A stretch of 9,620 nt of DNA from Desulfobulbaceae bacterium (GCA_021160685.1 JAGHCC010000285.1:1-9620), one strand, 5' to 3'; numbered from the stretch's first letter, positions 1-7,309 are shown. Notes: generated by a model not told the origin, from the letters alone. Made by a program: numbers and translations.

Positions 1-2
1 AT

Positions 3-683
3 CTTATTGATATGCTTGTCACCATGGGCGCCCGGATTGAAGGACGTGATACGGCTCGATTGGTGGTACATGGCGTTGACCGCCTGACACCTGCTGAGAT
101 CTCAATTATTCCTGACCGCATTGAGACAGGCACCTATCTCATAGCAGTGGGCGCCGCCGGGGGAGAAGTTCGCCTGACCCATTGTGAACCCTCCTTTCTG
201 CCCGCTCTTTGTGAAAAACTCAAAGCCGCAGGCCTCCATCTTGAAGAAGAGGACCAATCCATTCTGGTCAGAAGTGGCCCCTCCCTGCAAAGCGTTGACA
301 TCAAAACCATGGTTTATCCAGGCTTTCCAACGGATCTCCAAGCCCAGATGATGGCCTTGATGACCCTGGCCGACGGGACAAGCGTAATCAACGAAACCAT
401 TTTCGAAAACCGTTTCATGCATGTGGCTGAACTGCAGCGTATGGGCGCGGAGATTAAGGTTGATGGTTCCAGCGCTATTGTCCGCGGCAATTCCGCAGGG
501 CTTCATGGTGCCCAGGTCATGGCCACTGACCTCAGGGCCAGTGCCTCCCTGGTTGTGGCCGGCCTGGCCGCCAAAGGGAAAACAGAAATTTCCCGCATCT
601 ATCATCTTGAGCGGGGTTACGAGAACCTGGTGGAGAAACTGTCTGGTGTTGGGGCAAAGATTTTCCGGAAAAAAGATGTTTAA
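3..683 (+). CDS. murA: UDP-N-acetylglucosamine 1-carboxyvinyltransferase, C-terminal part (5' end outside window)
   Basis: MurA transfers the enolpyruvyl group of phosphoenolpyruvate to UDP-GlcNAc, the first committed cytoplasmic step of peptidoglycan synthesis. About 226 codons are present, roughly the C-terminal half of a protein that is usually near 420 residues; the reading frame is open to the left edge. Visible family blocks, in order, are PDRIETGTY, then YPGFPTDLQAQ (the Asp matches the catalytic Asp305 region of E. coli MurA), then NETIFENRFMHVAELQRMGA, then DLRASASLVVAG, and finally IYHLERGYENL (the Arg matches the substrate-contacting Arg397 region). The N-terminal loop with the fosfomycin-target Cys lies outside the window, so fosfomycin sensitivity cannot be judged. 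The gene ends at a TAA 25 bp before the end of the convergent lyase gene. I saw no clear hairpin-plus-T-run terminator between them. The family assignment is very secure. Confidence 0.97.
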   Translation, partial: LIDMLVTMGARIEGRDTARLVVHGVDRLTPAEISIIPDRIETGTYLIAVGAAGGEVRLTHCEPSFLPALCEKLKAAGLHLEEEDQSILVRSGPSLQSVDIKTMVYPGFPTDLQAQMMALMTLADGTSVINETIFENRFMHVAELQRMGAEIKVDGSSAIVRGNSAGLHGAQVMATDLRASASLVVAGLAAKGKTEISRIYHLERGYENLVEKLSGVGAKIFRKKDV

Positions 684-708
684 AGGCAGGGAGCAGGCAA
701 CCGAGGAA

Positions 709-1557
709 TCAGGAATACTTTTTTTCCTCCTGGTTATATTCGGGAAAACCAATGACCTTCTTTAACTCATTAAAACCGATATGCTCTGGATAGCGGCCAT
801 TCTTTAAATCGACCAGGGCCTGTTGCATTGCCTGCACAGCCGCGCTGAGGAGAGTGAGCGGATAGGCGACAATCTGAAAACCGATCTCCTGTAACTGCTC
901 GGGCGGCAATACAGGAGAGCGTCCCTGTTGCAGCATATTGGCCATTTTGGGGGTGGAAATGCGGTTGCAGAAAAGACGCATTTCACCAATTGAAAGAGGC
1001 GCCTCCAGAAAAATGATATCGGCGCCAAGATCGGCAAAGGCCTGACAGCGATAAAGGGCCTCCTCAATACCTTCCGTTTCCCTGGCATCGGTGCGGGCCA
1101 TAATGAGAATATTCTGTTTTTCCCCCTCATCCACTGCGGCTCTAATGCGACGCAGCGCCTCATCACGGTCAACCACCTGTTTTCCGAGAGTGTGGCCGCA
1201 ACGTTTCGGCGCGACTTGGTCCTCGATCATAACACAGCCAAAACCGGCCCGTCCATATCCCCGCACGGTCCGTTTAACATTCATCGCATTGCCGTAACCG
1301 GTATCGCCATCCCCGATCACCGGGATATTGACCGCATCACAAATATTCCTGCCCTGCTCCACCATCTCGCCATAGGAAATCAAGCCGGTGTCCGGCAGCC
1401 CGAGCCGGGCGGCCGAAACAGCAAAGCCACTCATAAAGGTAAGCTTGAAACCAGCCTGTTCGATCAATTTTGCGGAAAGAGCGTCATAGCAGCACGGCAT
1501 GACGAGAAGTTTACCGGACTTCAGAAGTCTTCTGAGACTGGATGCAGCGGAAGGCAT
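709..1557 (-). CDS. Isocitrate lyase/PEP mutase superfamily protein (2-methylisocitrate lyase-like)
   Basis: This is a 282-residue TIM-barrel enzyme of the superfamily that cleaves or forms C-C or C-P bonds in 2-hydroxy/2-oxo acids. Visible marks are the Mg-binding block GDGDTGYGN (residues 82-90), EDQ (112-114), the gating-loop motif KRCGH (118-122) carrying the catalytic Cys, and ARTDA (154-158). KRCGH is typical of the lyases (PrpB 2-methylisocitrate lyase, 2,3-dimethylmalate lyase) rather than PEP mutase or oxaloacetate decarboxylase. Length fits the short lyases (about 280-300 residues), not true isocitrate lyase. I chose the ATG at 1557 because LRRLLKSGKLLVMPCCYDALSA is a normal family N-terminus. 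A TTG 14 codons upstream would add a tail unlike the family and has its AAAGGG only 1 nt away. No prpC or prpD neighbour is visible, so the substrate is open. Gene symbol withheld for that reason. Confidence 0.85.
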   Translation of the reverse strand: MPSAASSLRRLLKSGKLLVMPCCYDALSAKLIEQAGFKLTFMSGFAVSAARLGLPDTGLISYGEMVEQGRNICDAVNIPVIGDGDTGYGNAMNVKRTVRGYGRAGFGCVMIEDQVAPKRCGHTLGKQVVDRDEALRRIRAAVDEGEKQNILIMARTDARETEGIEEALYRCQAFADLGADIIFLEAPLSIGEMRLFCNRISTPKMANMLQQGRSPVLPPEQLQEIGFQIVAYPLTLLSAAVQAMQQALVDLKNGRYPEHIGFNELKKVIGFPEYNQEEKKYS

Positions 1558-1677
1558 GATTTCAGATCTCGTAAAAAAACTTTTTCTTATTGTCTGCAAA
1601 CCCTTTACAGGAAAGGAATTTGATCAGATAAGCGTAGACTTCGAAATTGGACAATTTGTCTGGGTTAAAAGAATCAA

Positions 1678-1744
1678 GGTTCAGGGTTCAGGGTTTAGAG
1701 GTTCAGGGTTCAGGGTTCAGGGTTTAGAGGTTTAGAGGTTTAGA
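1678..1744. repeat. Tandem array of 7-8 bp GGTTCAG / GGTTTAGA units
   Basis: Nine abutting units can be read without gaps: two GGTTCAG, one GGTTTAGA, three GGTTCAG, then three GGTTTAGA. The two unit types differ by C/T and one added A. The units sit in non-coding DNA. A three-unit partner in the opposite orientation lies 27 bp further on. The array resembles simple heptamer repeats seen in spacers of many genomes; no function can be assigned. Confidence 0.9.
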
Positions 1745-1771
1745 AGTGCCCGTTATCTCAAGGGTACCAGC

Positions 1772-1795
1772 AACCTTGAACCTTAAACCTTAAAC
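1772..1795. repeat. Inverted counterpart of the heptamer array (AACCTTGAACCTTAAACC...)
   Basis: Read on the minus strand this stretch is GGTTTAA, GGTTTAA, GGTTCAA, GGTT, i.e. three close relatives of the units at 1678-1744 in opposite orientation. The two blocks could pair into an imperfect stem in RNA or as a cruciform, with 27 bp between them. Confidence 0.75.
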
Positions 1796-1863
1796 GTGAC
1801 CCCCTTGCAGCAGAATGTCCAGAAAACAGCATCAATTTTACGATAATTTAACGAGGTCTGAAT

Positions 1864-2187
1864 TTATGGAAATATGATTTTTTTATCAATAGCTCTGTCC
1901 GGGTTTTCGCGGTAGAGCAAAGCGGTTTTCCCCAGAACATGGACAAGTGTCGAACCGGTCAAACCGGCAAGTTCGGTTGCCGCTTCCTTGCGATCCAGGG
2001 GGCTGTTGTCCTGTACCTTGATCTTGATCAATTCATGGGCCAAGAGGACCTGGTTTACCGAGGCAAGCACGGAATCGGAAAGACCTTCCTTGCCAACCAT
2101 GGCAACTGGCTTAAGATGATGGCCGAGACCGCGCAAATAACTGATCTGGTGACTGGTCAATTGTTTTGTTTTCTTTTTTTTCGTCAT
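1864..2187 (-). CDS. yhbY: YhbY family (CRM domain) RNA-binding protein
   Basis: This 107-residue basic protein is a stand-alone CRM domain, a fold found in E. coli YhbY, which associates with pre-50S ribosomal particles. It aligns by eye with E. coli YhbY along its length: LTSHQISYLRGLGHHLKPV, the GxxG RNA-binding loop as GKEG (residues 32-35), a hydrophobic helix SVNQVLLAHELIKIKV, and a C-terminal VHVLGKTALLYRE block. The start is taken at the ATG preceding a Lys-rich tail. A GTG 10 codons upstream would encode part of an inverted repeat. Neither start has a Shine-Dalgarno sequence, which is unusual for a ribosome-linked gene. It lies 104 bp downstream of the TraB-family gene on the same strand, with an inverted repeat between, so co-transcription is uncertain. 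Confidence 0.9.
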   Translation of the reverse strand: MTKKKKTKQLTSHQISYLRGLGHHLKPVAMVGKEGLSDSVLASVNQVLLAHELIKIKVQDNSPLDRKEAATELAGLTGSTLVHVLGKTALLYRENPDRAIDKKIIFP

Positions 2188-2200
2188 GATTGAGTTGGAG

Positions 2201-2267
2201 GAACCACGAATAGACACAAATGAACACTATTTTTTTATTCGTGGTTATTGATGTTCATTCGTGGTTC
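2201..2267. repeat. Inverted/direct repeat of the GAACCACGAAT type
   Basis: GAACCACGAAT (2201-2211) is the exact reverse complement of ATTCGTGGTTC (2257-2267), and a further direct copy, ATTCGTGGTT, lies at 2237-2246. Inside the outer stem, TGAACA (2221-2226) can also pair with TGTTCA (2252-2257). The block sits between the end of the TraB-family gene and the start of yhbY, with its outer arm only 13 nt upstream of the yhbY ATG. It could fold in the transcript and act as a processing or termination site; that is inference. Similar 'cgtggttc' repeats occur in spacers of unrelated bacteria. Confidence 0.8.
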
Positions 2268-2291
2268 AAAAAATATCTATATTTTTTAGAT

Positions 2292-3479
2292 CTAATTGAT
2301 CAAATTCTTCAAAATTTCAAAACCGCCGATCCAGGTGCCGATCAGACTGCCGAATCCCGGCAGCATGAAGCAGAGAAGGACCCGAAGCAGTTTATTCTTC
2401 CACCAGCCTTTTACTGTGGCCATATCCCCAAGAACCTGTTCAAACTCCATGACCACGGGCGGCCTCTTCATGACCTGGACAAAAGCACAGACATAACCGG
2501 CTCCGACAATCGGGGTCAAGCTGGTGATGGGAGCGCCGAGAAAAGCGGCAAGGATAGTCAGCGGATGACCAAAGGCAATGAGAGCTCCCAAGGCGGAAGG
2601 AATACCGTTGGCCAGTATCCAATAGGTGACATTCTCTCCGGCCACGGTAGAGCCTTTTGTCCAGCCGATCAAGGCAATTGAGGAAATAATCACAACAGGA
2701 ATGGACCAGCCTAGAAATTTCCAGACCGGTGAAACCGGAGGAATGGTGTTGATCTCAGTCATCTGCTGGCTGTGATCTTCATCCATGATCTTTTTAATCC
2801 CGGCTACATGACCGGCACCAACAACAGCGACAATTTTTTCTCCCTGTATTTCCTTGATTTTTTCGGCCAGAAAGATATCCCGCTCGTCGATCAGTACCTG
2901 TTTTAATTCGGGCAAGGCTTCACCCAGTTCGTTCATTAATTCGGTGAGGGCATCGGTATCTTTGAGCTCGGTCAACTTTTCTTCACTGATTTCCGTGTTG
3001 TCAAAGAGACTGGCCAGCAAATTGGCAAGTAAATAGCCTTTTTTGTAAAAAGATGTCTTTTTCCAGGCCCGACGCATGGTTATTCTTACATCCCGGTCAA
3101 CGAGGCCAATAGGGATATCAAACTTCTTGGCCGTGTTGGCTGCTTCCAGCAATTCCATACCCGGCTTGACGCCAAGCTGATCCCCCAACCTTTTCTGATA
3201 CGAGGCCAAAATCAGATTCATCAACAGGGTGCTGAGTTGCTTTCTGCGGATGATCTCTTTCAGGTCAAGGGTTTGCCACCGTTTTTTGCTGGCCAGGGAG
3301 TTGTACCTTTTTTCATCCAACTCAATACAGACACAGTCCGGCTTTTCATGTTCAATAATACGGCGAACAAGCTCAACTGATTCTTTGGAAATATGGGCGG
3401 TGCCCACCAGGATAATTTCTCTGTCATCCTGGTGGACAATATGAATATCGGAGGAATCCCGTGGATCTGATTCGGTCAT
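2292..3479 (-). CDS. TraB/PrgY family membrane protein
   Basis: A 395-residue protein of the TraB/PrgY (pheromone-shutdown) family, distantly related to Tiki/GumN proteases. The N-terminal domain (about 1-245) carries the family marks GTAHIS (residues 26-31), CIELDEKRY (51-59), DRDVRITMRRAW (128-139), DERD (198-201) and GAGH (221-224); the two His-containing motifs are those proposed to form a metal site. The C-terminal region (about 255-395) has several hydrophobic segments (about 257-273, 284-304, 306-332 and 364-391), implying an integral membrane domain. In Enterococcus PrgY blocks endogenous pheromone; the role in Gram-negative bacteria is unknown. The start ATG has AAGG 5 nt upstream inside a duplicated pyrimidine-rich (coding strand: GAAGGTA) repeat. 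It follows the fadL-like gene by 50 bp on the same strand and may be its operon partner. Confidence 0.88.
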   Translation of the reverse strand: MTESDPRDSSDIHIVHQDDREIILVGTAHISKESVELVRRIIEHEKPDCVCIELDEKRYNSLASKKRWQTLDLKEIIRRKQLSTLLMNLILASYQKRLGDQLGVKPGMELLEAANTAKKFDIPIGLVDRDVRITMRRAWKKTSFYKKGYLLANLLASLFDNTEISEEKLTELKDTDALTELMNELGEALPELKQVLIDERDIFLAEKIKEIQGEKIVAVVGAGHVAGIKKIMDEDHSQQMTEINTIPPVSPVWKFLGWSIPVVIISSIALIGWTKGSTVAGENVTYWILANGIPSALGALIAFGHPLTILAAFLGAPITSLTPIVGAGYVCAFVQVMKRPPVVMEFEQVLGDMATVKGWWKNKLLRVLLCFMLPGFGSLIGTWIGGFEILKNLIN

Positions 3480-3482
3480 TTT

Positions 3483-3527
3483 TACCTTCTATACCTTCTT
3501 TTCTCTCTACCTTCTATACCTTCTTTT
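3483..3527. repeat. Duplicated 20-bp repeat between fadL-like and traB-like genes
   Basis: Two identical 20-bp copies (3483-3502 and 3508-3527) are separated by CTCTC. Each copy is itself a near-duplication of TACCTTCT(A/T). Read in the direction of transcription (minus strand) it gives several AGAAGG blocks, the last of which serves as the ribosome binding site of the TraB-family gene. It is probably a slippage-prone tract; copy number could tune spacing or translation. Confidence 0.85.
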
Positions 3528-3529
3528 TT

Positions 3530-4801
3530 TTAAAATGTATAGTTGATGCCCAGATTGAGAGCATGGGCGCCGGCGCCATCAAATTCACCATCTATGCCAT
3601 TATCATTGTTACGAATATTCCGTGATTTCTTATCATAAAAAAGATAGCCAGCGCCTATACTTAATTTTTCACTGTACTGGTAGCGGCCGCCAATGGAGTA
3701 AAGCTTGGCATCGGAATCAGGCATCTCAAAATTGAGATTTCTTTCCGGTACCGGATTTGAGTCAATGGCAAAACCACACATGGCGGTGAACCTGTCGGTG
3801 CAGCGGTGCGTAATACCGATGCGGTAGGTATCACTGTTCCGCCAGTCTTTCTCAGACGGCCGGTCAAATGCCTGAAATGGATGGCCGGCAAAATCAAAAT
3901 CCTGATCATATTCAAAATCAAGATGATCATATTTTGACCAGAAGGTGCGGTCCCAGGCGAGTTCAACCGTTGTCTTATCAAAAAAGGTGTATGAGGTGCC
4001 GATGGCGACAACCGCCGGCACCGGTACCGAAACCCTTCCCGTATCTCTGTAGTCAGGCACAATAGGATTGCCATTTGCATCATGAAATTTCAATTTAGCA
4101 TTATCCGCCTTCAGATCAAGATTGACCTTTGAACGGTAAGTGACGCCGATGGCCCAGTTCTCCGTGGGTCGGAGGGACATGGCCAGGTTATAACCGATTT
4201 CCTTGGCATCCCCGTCCAGATCACGGCTTAAAGTCGTACCTGCTGGAAGAGGATAAGGGGGATTTTTGGCTTTGCTTTTCACCGTACCATCTGCGTAAAG
4301 AAACCTGAAACCGGCGGCAACCGAAAAACGGTCGCACATTTTATATGAAATGGAGGGATTCAATTCAATGACCTTCAGGGTGAACTCGTCAGTGGATCCT
4401 TTGGGGAAGGGTTCGTCCCAGCGTTTTGTCAGCCCGGCCGGATAAGCCAGAGAAAAACCAAATCGAAAATTATTGTAATCTTTGGAAACCATGTGGACTA
4501 AAGGCAGAAAAAAATGCTCCGTATCCGAATCCCCGTCAAGCGTTGAAGATCTGTTGTCATCATAATCAATGCTGCGCAGGTTAATATAGGCCAGACTGAG
4601 CTCAATTTGACCCGCGTCTTCCTGCCAGCTCATGGCTGCCGGGTTAAAATAGGCGGTATCAGGTCCCATGGTGTGGGCCACATAGGCACCGCCAAGGGCG
4701 ACGGAGTTGGTGGATTGTTCCGGAATACGGTATCCTGAGCCATAGGCGGTGGAAGCCGCCAGCAAAACACTGAAAGCGGTTAACACTATTTTTTTCTTCA
4801 T
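3530..4801 (-). CDS. OmpP1/FadL/TodX family outer-membrane transporter
   Basis: A 423-residue beta-barrel of the FadL family, which lets long-chain fatty acids or aromatic hydrocarbons cross the outer membrane. A signal peptide is clear: MKKK, a hydrophobic core, then STAYG with cleavage likely after residue 21. The mature N-terminus SGYRIPEQSTNSVALGGAYV forms the hatch region, followed by the hallmark NPAAM (53-57). Many alternating amphipathic strands follow, and the chain ends in INYTF, with the terminal aromatic residue used for barrel insertion. The ATG has GGGGAG 5 nt upstream. The gene begins 26 bp after the acyl-CoA ligase stop, so import and activation of the substrate are coupled in one transcript. 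Whether the substrate is a fatty acid or a hydrocarbon cannot be told; no gene symbol is given for that reason. Confidence 0.93.
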   Translation of the reverse strand: MKKKIVLTAFSVLLAASTAYGSGYRIPEQSTNSVALGGAYVAHTMGPDTAYFNPAAMSWQEDAGQIELSLAYINLRSIDYDDNRSSTLDGDSDTEHFFLPLVHMVSKDYNNFRFGFSLAYPAGLTKRWDEPFPKGSTDEFTLKVIELNPSISYKMCDRFSVAAGFRFLYADGTVKSKAKNPPYPLPAGTTLSRDLDGDAKEIGYNLAMSLRPTENWAIGVTYRSKVNLDLKADNAKLKFHDANGNPIVPDYRDTGRVSVPVPAVVAIGTSYTFFDKTTVELAWDRTFWSKYDHLDFEYDQDFDFAGHPFQAFDRPSEKDWRNSDTYRIGITHRCTDRFTAMCGFAIDSNPVPERNLNFEMPDSDAKLYSIGGRYQYSEKLSIGAGYLFYDKKSRNIRNNDNGIDGEFDGAGAHALNLGINYTF

Positions 4802-4827
4802 CCTTTCTCCCCTCTCCTCTCTTGTCC

Positions 4828-6513
4828 CTAATTTGTATACAGATAACGCTTGATCTTATGAGTGGCCGTTTTGATAAAAGGTTCTTTCCTCTCAATCATT
4901 TTATGAATCCTTGAATACGCCGGCAGCTGAGCATTCACGCTTTTATGTAATTTTTTAAAAATCTGATCAATATGTTCCTGACGCTGTTGCGGCGTTTTTC
5001 TGCGGATCCGCTGGTCAATCAGGTCATAATCGAGATAAACACGGGCCTCAAGGCGGTTATTATTTTCGATGACCAGAGATTCAACAACATGGATATCCGA
5101 GTTAATTTTTTCTTCAACGGTCTCGGGAAAAATATTTTCACCGTGGGACAAAACAATAACACTTTTGCTGCGTCCAGTGACCATAAGGTTATTTTGCGGA
5201 TCCAGTTTGCCCAGATCACCGGTGGCAAGCCAGCCTTGACTGTCAATGGTCTCTTTCGTGGCCTTGGGATTGTTGTAATAACCCTTCATTACATTGGGGC
5301 CCCGGGCATGAATTTCACCGATGCCGGTCCGTGAATCCGGATCAACAATTTTAATTTCTACCCCTGGTACGGGTTTACCGGTCGTTCCCACGGCAATGGT
5401 GGGATCATTCAGCGGCCCGCCCGAAAGAAGAGGAGAGGTCTCGGTCAGACCGTAACCAAAGAGATATGGAAAACCGGCCTCAAAGAGAAATTTTCCCGTC
5501 TCAATATTCATCGGCGCCCCGCCAATGGCAAACAGCTTGAGTCGACCGCCAAAAAAATCAATCAGTTTCCGACCGATCTTTTGATGAATTTTTTTTCGCA
5601 GGAAGGGAATTCTGGTGGCCCATTTAAGAAGAATATTGTTCTCAATAGCTGCTAAAACACGTTTTTTATAAATTTTTTCCATTACCATGGGCACCACGCA
5701 CATGACTTCCGGTTTTTCTTTCCGGCAGATTCGTTCCAGAATCGTCGGAGTCGGCGACTTGCCTGCATAAACAACGCGGGCACCATTCAAGAACGGCAGC
5801 AGGAAACCAATGGTAAACTCATAAGTATGGGACATGGGCAGGATGGAGAGAAATGTCCATTCCTTGCGGGCATCAAAGAGCTGATTTGCCGAACTGACAT
5901 TGGCATAAAGATTGGCGTGACGCAGCATCACCGCCTTTGAATGCCCTGAAGTCCCCGAGGTGTAAATGATTGAAGCCAGATCATCCCCGGATACAGCTCG
6001 AACGGTTTTAATTTTTTCTCTTTTCTCTGCCGAAAGTGTCTCGCCTCTGTTCAGGAAGGTGTCAAAGGTCTCCACCAGATCAAGTTGAACAGCCGGCAAG
6101 GTGTTGTCCAAAGTGATAATTTTTTTAAGATGATGGTCGGCAAGTTCATAAATTTTCTCAATCTGCCGCCGGGTAACAAAAAGCATCTTCACATGGGCAT
6201 CAATAAGAATATGACGGACATCGGACTCGAGAAAATCAGGCAAAATCGGCACGGCGATCGCGCCCAGCCGAACAATGGCAAAATAGGCAATAGCCCAGTT
6301 CGGCGAATTTTCGGCTAAGATAGCCACCTTGTCTTTCGCACGGATTCCGGCTGCCCGCAAGACCGTTGCCAGCAAGAAAACCTTATCATGAAATTCCCCA
6401 AAGGTGATGGATTTTTGAAAAGCCATGGAAAGGGCCGGTCGACTGCTGAACCGCTGGCAGCTTAAGTCAAGGAGACTATTGAGGGTATTTGCTGAATCGT
6501 TCTTTTTTTTCAT
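4828..6513 (-). CDS. Long-chain acyl-CoA ligase (AMP-forming)
   Basis: A 561-residue ANL-superfamily enzyme that adenylates a carboxylate and transfers it to CoA. Motifs in order are the P-loop YTSGTSGHSK (residues 184-193), PMSHTYEF (226-233), GYGLTETSPLLSGG (353-366), GWLATGDLG (427-435), and TGRSKSVIVLSHGENIFP (446-463), the long-chain/FadD15-like form. The C-terminal block TATHKIKR (549-556) holds the catalytic Lys at 553; the usual Gly before it is His here. No transmembrane segment is evident, so it is cytoplasmic or membrane-peripheral. Its ATG overlaps the TGA of the upstream DUF4126 gene by 4 nt, implying translational coupling, and the FadL-type transporter follows 26 bp later. This vectorial arrangement supports a fatty-acid or fatty-acid-like substrate, which is inference. 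Confidence 0.93.
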   Translation of the reverse strand: MKKKNDSANTLNSLLDLSCQRFSSRPALSMAFQKSITFGEFHDKVFLLATVLRAAGIRAKDKVAILAENSPNWAIAYFAIVRLGAIAVPILPDFLESDVRHILIDAHVKMLFVTRRQIEKIYELADHHLKKIITLDNTLPAVQLDLVETFDTFLNRGETLSAEKREKIKTVRAVSGDDLASIIYTSGTSGHSKAVMLRHANLYANVSSANQLFDARKEWTFLSILPMSHTYEFTIGFLLPFLNGARVVYAGKSPTPTILERICRKEKPEVMCVVPMVMEKIYKKRVLAAIENNILLKWATRIPFLRKKIHQKIGRKLIDFFGGRLKLFAIGGAPMNIETGKFLFEAGFPYLFGYGLTETSPLLSGGPLNDPTIAVGTTGKPVPGVEIKIVDPDSRTGIGEIHARGPNVMKGYYNNPKATKETIDSQGWLATGDLGKLDPQNNLMVTGRSKSVIVLSHGENIFPETVEEKINSDIHVVESLVIENNNRLEARVYLDYDLIDQRIRRKTPQQRQEHIDQIFKKLHKSVNAQLPAYSRIHKMIERKEPFIKTATHKIKRYLYTN

Positions 6514-7169
6514 TGCTGTGCTGGCGGCTCAATTTTCTTATCTTGCTGGGCCGATGGGGATTCACTTGGTTTAAAGAGCCGGCCAAGTGTTGTAAAAACT
6601 ATCTTGATAAATTTCCAAAGTTTTGGCAGCAGCCAGACCATCAGGACGATGAAAAAAAGAAGCAGAACAAGAAAAAGAACTGGATTCTGCACAGCAAGCC
6701 AGATACCACCAAAAACAGTTATATCCTCGGCAACGGAGACGAGCCAGTTACTGAAAGGTTCAGGAGAGGTGTTGATCATCACCCGACTTCCGGACTTAAA
6801 GGCATGAGTAGAGGCGGCAAGCCCACCGCCAACTATAGCAGCACTGATGGTCATGGCCTGATTGACGTCCCCAACCGCCCCGGCAGCCAACATGGCTCCG
6901 GCCGGAATACGGATAAAGGTATGGATGGAGTCCCAGCCGGTATCTACGCCAGGCATTTTGTCGGCCACGAATTCGACAATAAACATCAAGGTCGCGGCGC
7001 CTATAACCAGTGGATTGGCCAGAATCTGCAGCTCCGGTGGCAGAGTCATATTCCCGGTTACCGACAGAATACCAAGCATCATCAATGTGGCATAGAGATT
7101 AATCCCGCTGGCCCAGGCCGCCCCCATACTCAGCGCCAGGGTATTTGAGATTTGATTCAGTTCATCCAT
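6510..7169 (-). CDS. DUF4126 domain membrane protein
   Basis: A 219-residue integral membrane protein matching DUF4126. The most characteristic stretch is VEFVADKMPGVDTGWDSIHT (residues 65-84), followed by FIRIPAGA. Hydrophobic segments are at about 11-36, 48-68, 88-120 and 144-181, and the C-terminal tail is charged and Pro/Gln-rich (198-219), probably cytoplasmic. The function of the family is not established. It is the first gene of the probable operon with the acyl-CoA ligase (4-nt overlap) and FadL-like transporter, which hints at a role in lipid or hydrophobic-substrate handling; that is inference from context only. The start codon lacks a strong Shine-Dalgarno; a good GGAGAAGG lies about 75 bp upstream. 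Confidence 0.88.
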   Translation of the reverse strand: MDELNQISNTLALSMGAAWASGINLYATLMMLGILSVTGNMTLPPELQILANPLVIGAATLMFIVEFVADKMPGVDTGWDSIHTFIRIPAGAMLAAGAVGDVNQAMTISAAIVGGGLAASTHAFKSGSRVMINTSPEPFSNWLVSVAEDITVFGGIWLAVQNPVLFLVLLLFFIVLMVWLLPKLWKFIKIVFTTLGRLFKPSESPSAQQDKKIEPPAQQ

Positions 7170-7179
7170 AGATTCATCA

Positions 7180-7242
7180 CTAATAGGTATTTAGGCTGAA
7201 GGCTGAAAGAATTAACATTAAAACGACTTCACCCAGGCACAA
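7180..7242 (-). CDS. Possible 20-codon leader ORF upstream of the DUF4126 gene
   Basis: A TTG preceded at 5 nt by GGAGAAGG, the strongest Shine-Dalgarno in this spacer, opens a 20-codon frame with a hydrophobic middle (EVVLMLILSAFSL) and stops at a TAG 10 nt before the DUF4126 ATG, which itself lacks a good binding site. It could be a leader peptide used for translational coupling, or chance. The Shine-Dalgarno and the spacing are all that support it. Nothing in the peptide is recognisable. Confidence 0.2.
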   Translation of the reverse strand: MCLGEVVLMLILSAFSLNTY

Positions 7243-7280
7243 AAAAACCTTCTCCTCTCTTTTCCTGCAATATTAAAGTT

Positions 7281-7309
7281 ATTCTATTGAATTTAAAGAG
7301 ATAATGCAA
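7281..7309 (-). promoter_or_regulatory. Candidate promoter of the DUF4126-ligase-fadL operon
   Basis: Reading the minus strand, TTGCAT (7309-7304) is followed after exactly 17 nt by TAGAAT (7286-7281), a five-of-six match to the -10 consensus with a weak -35. It lies about 110 bp upstream of the DUF4126 start in otherwise non-coding DNA. Confidence 0.4.

Larger units (their letters stand above)
1558..1863. other. Intergenic spacer between lyase and YhbY genes
   Basis: The 306 bases upstream of the lyase start contain no plausible gene. They hold the heptamer repeat array at 1678-1744 and its inverted counterpart at 1772-1795. The part nearest the lyase (1558-1677) should carry its promoter on the minus strand, but I found no convincing -35/-10 pair. 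Both flanking genes are on the minus strand, so the spacer must also receive the end of the yhbY transcript; no T-tailed hairpin is evident. Confidence 0.6.

Noticed and set aside
661..672. TTTTCCGGAAAA palindrome at the murA end as a terminator
   Set aside because: It lies within codons before the stop, has no loop, and no T-run follows.
102..752. Long minus-strand open frame opposite murA
   Set aside because: It is a shadow of murA with no family resemblance; the murA motifs on the plus strand are unambiguous.
1600..1623. TTG-started N-terminal extension of the lyase (from 1599)
   Set aside because: The added 14 residues do not fit the family N-terminus and the AAAGGG is only 1 nt from the TTG.
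1678..1795. CRISPR array
   Set aside because: Units are 7-8 bp, directly abutting with no spacers, and no cas genes are present.
2188..2217. GTG-started extension of YhbY
   Set aside because: The extension is made of the GAACCACGAAT repeat and is absent from family members.
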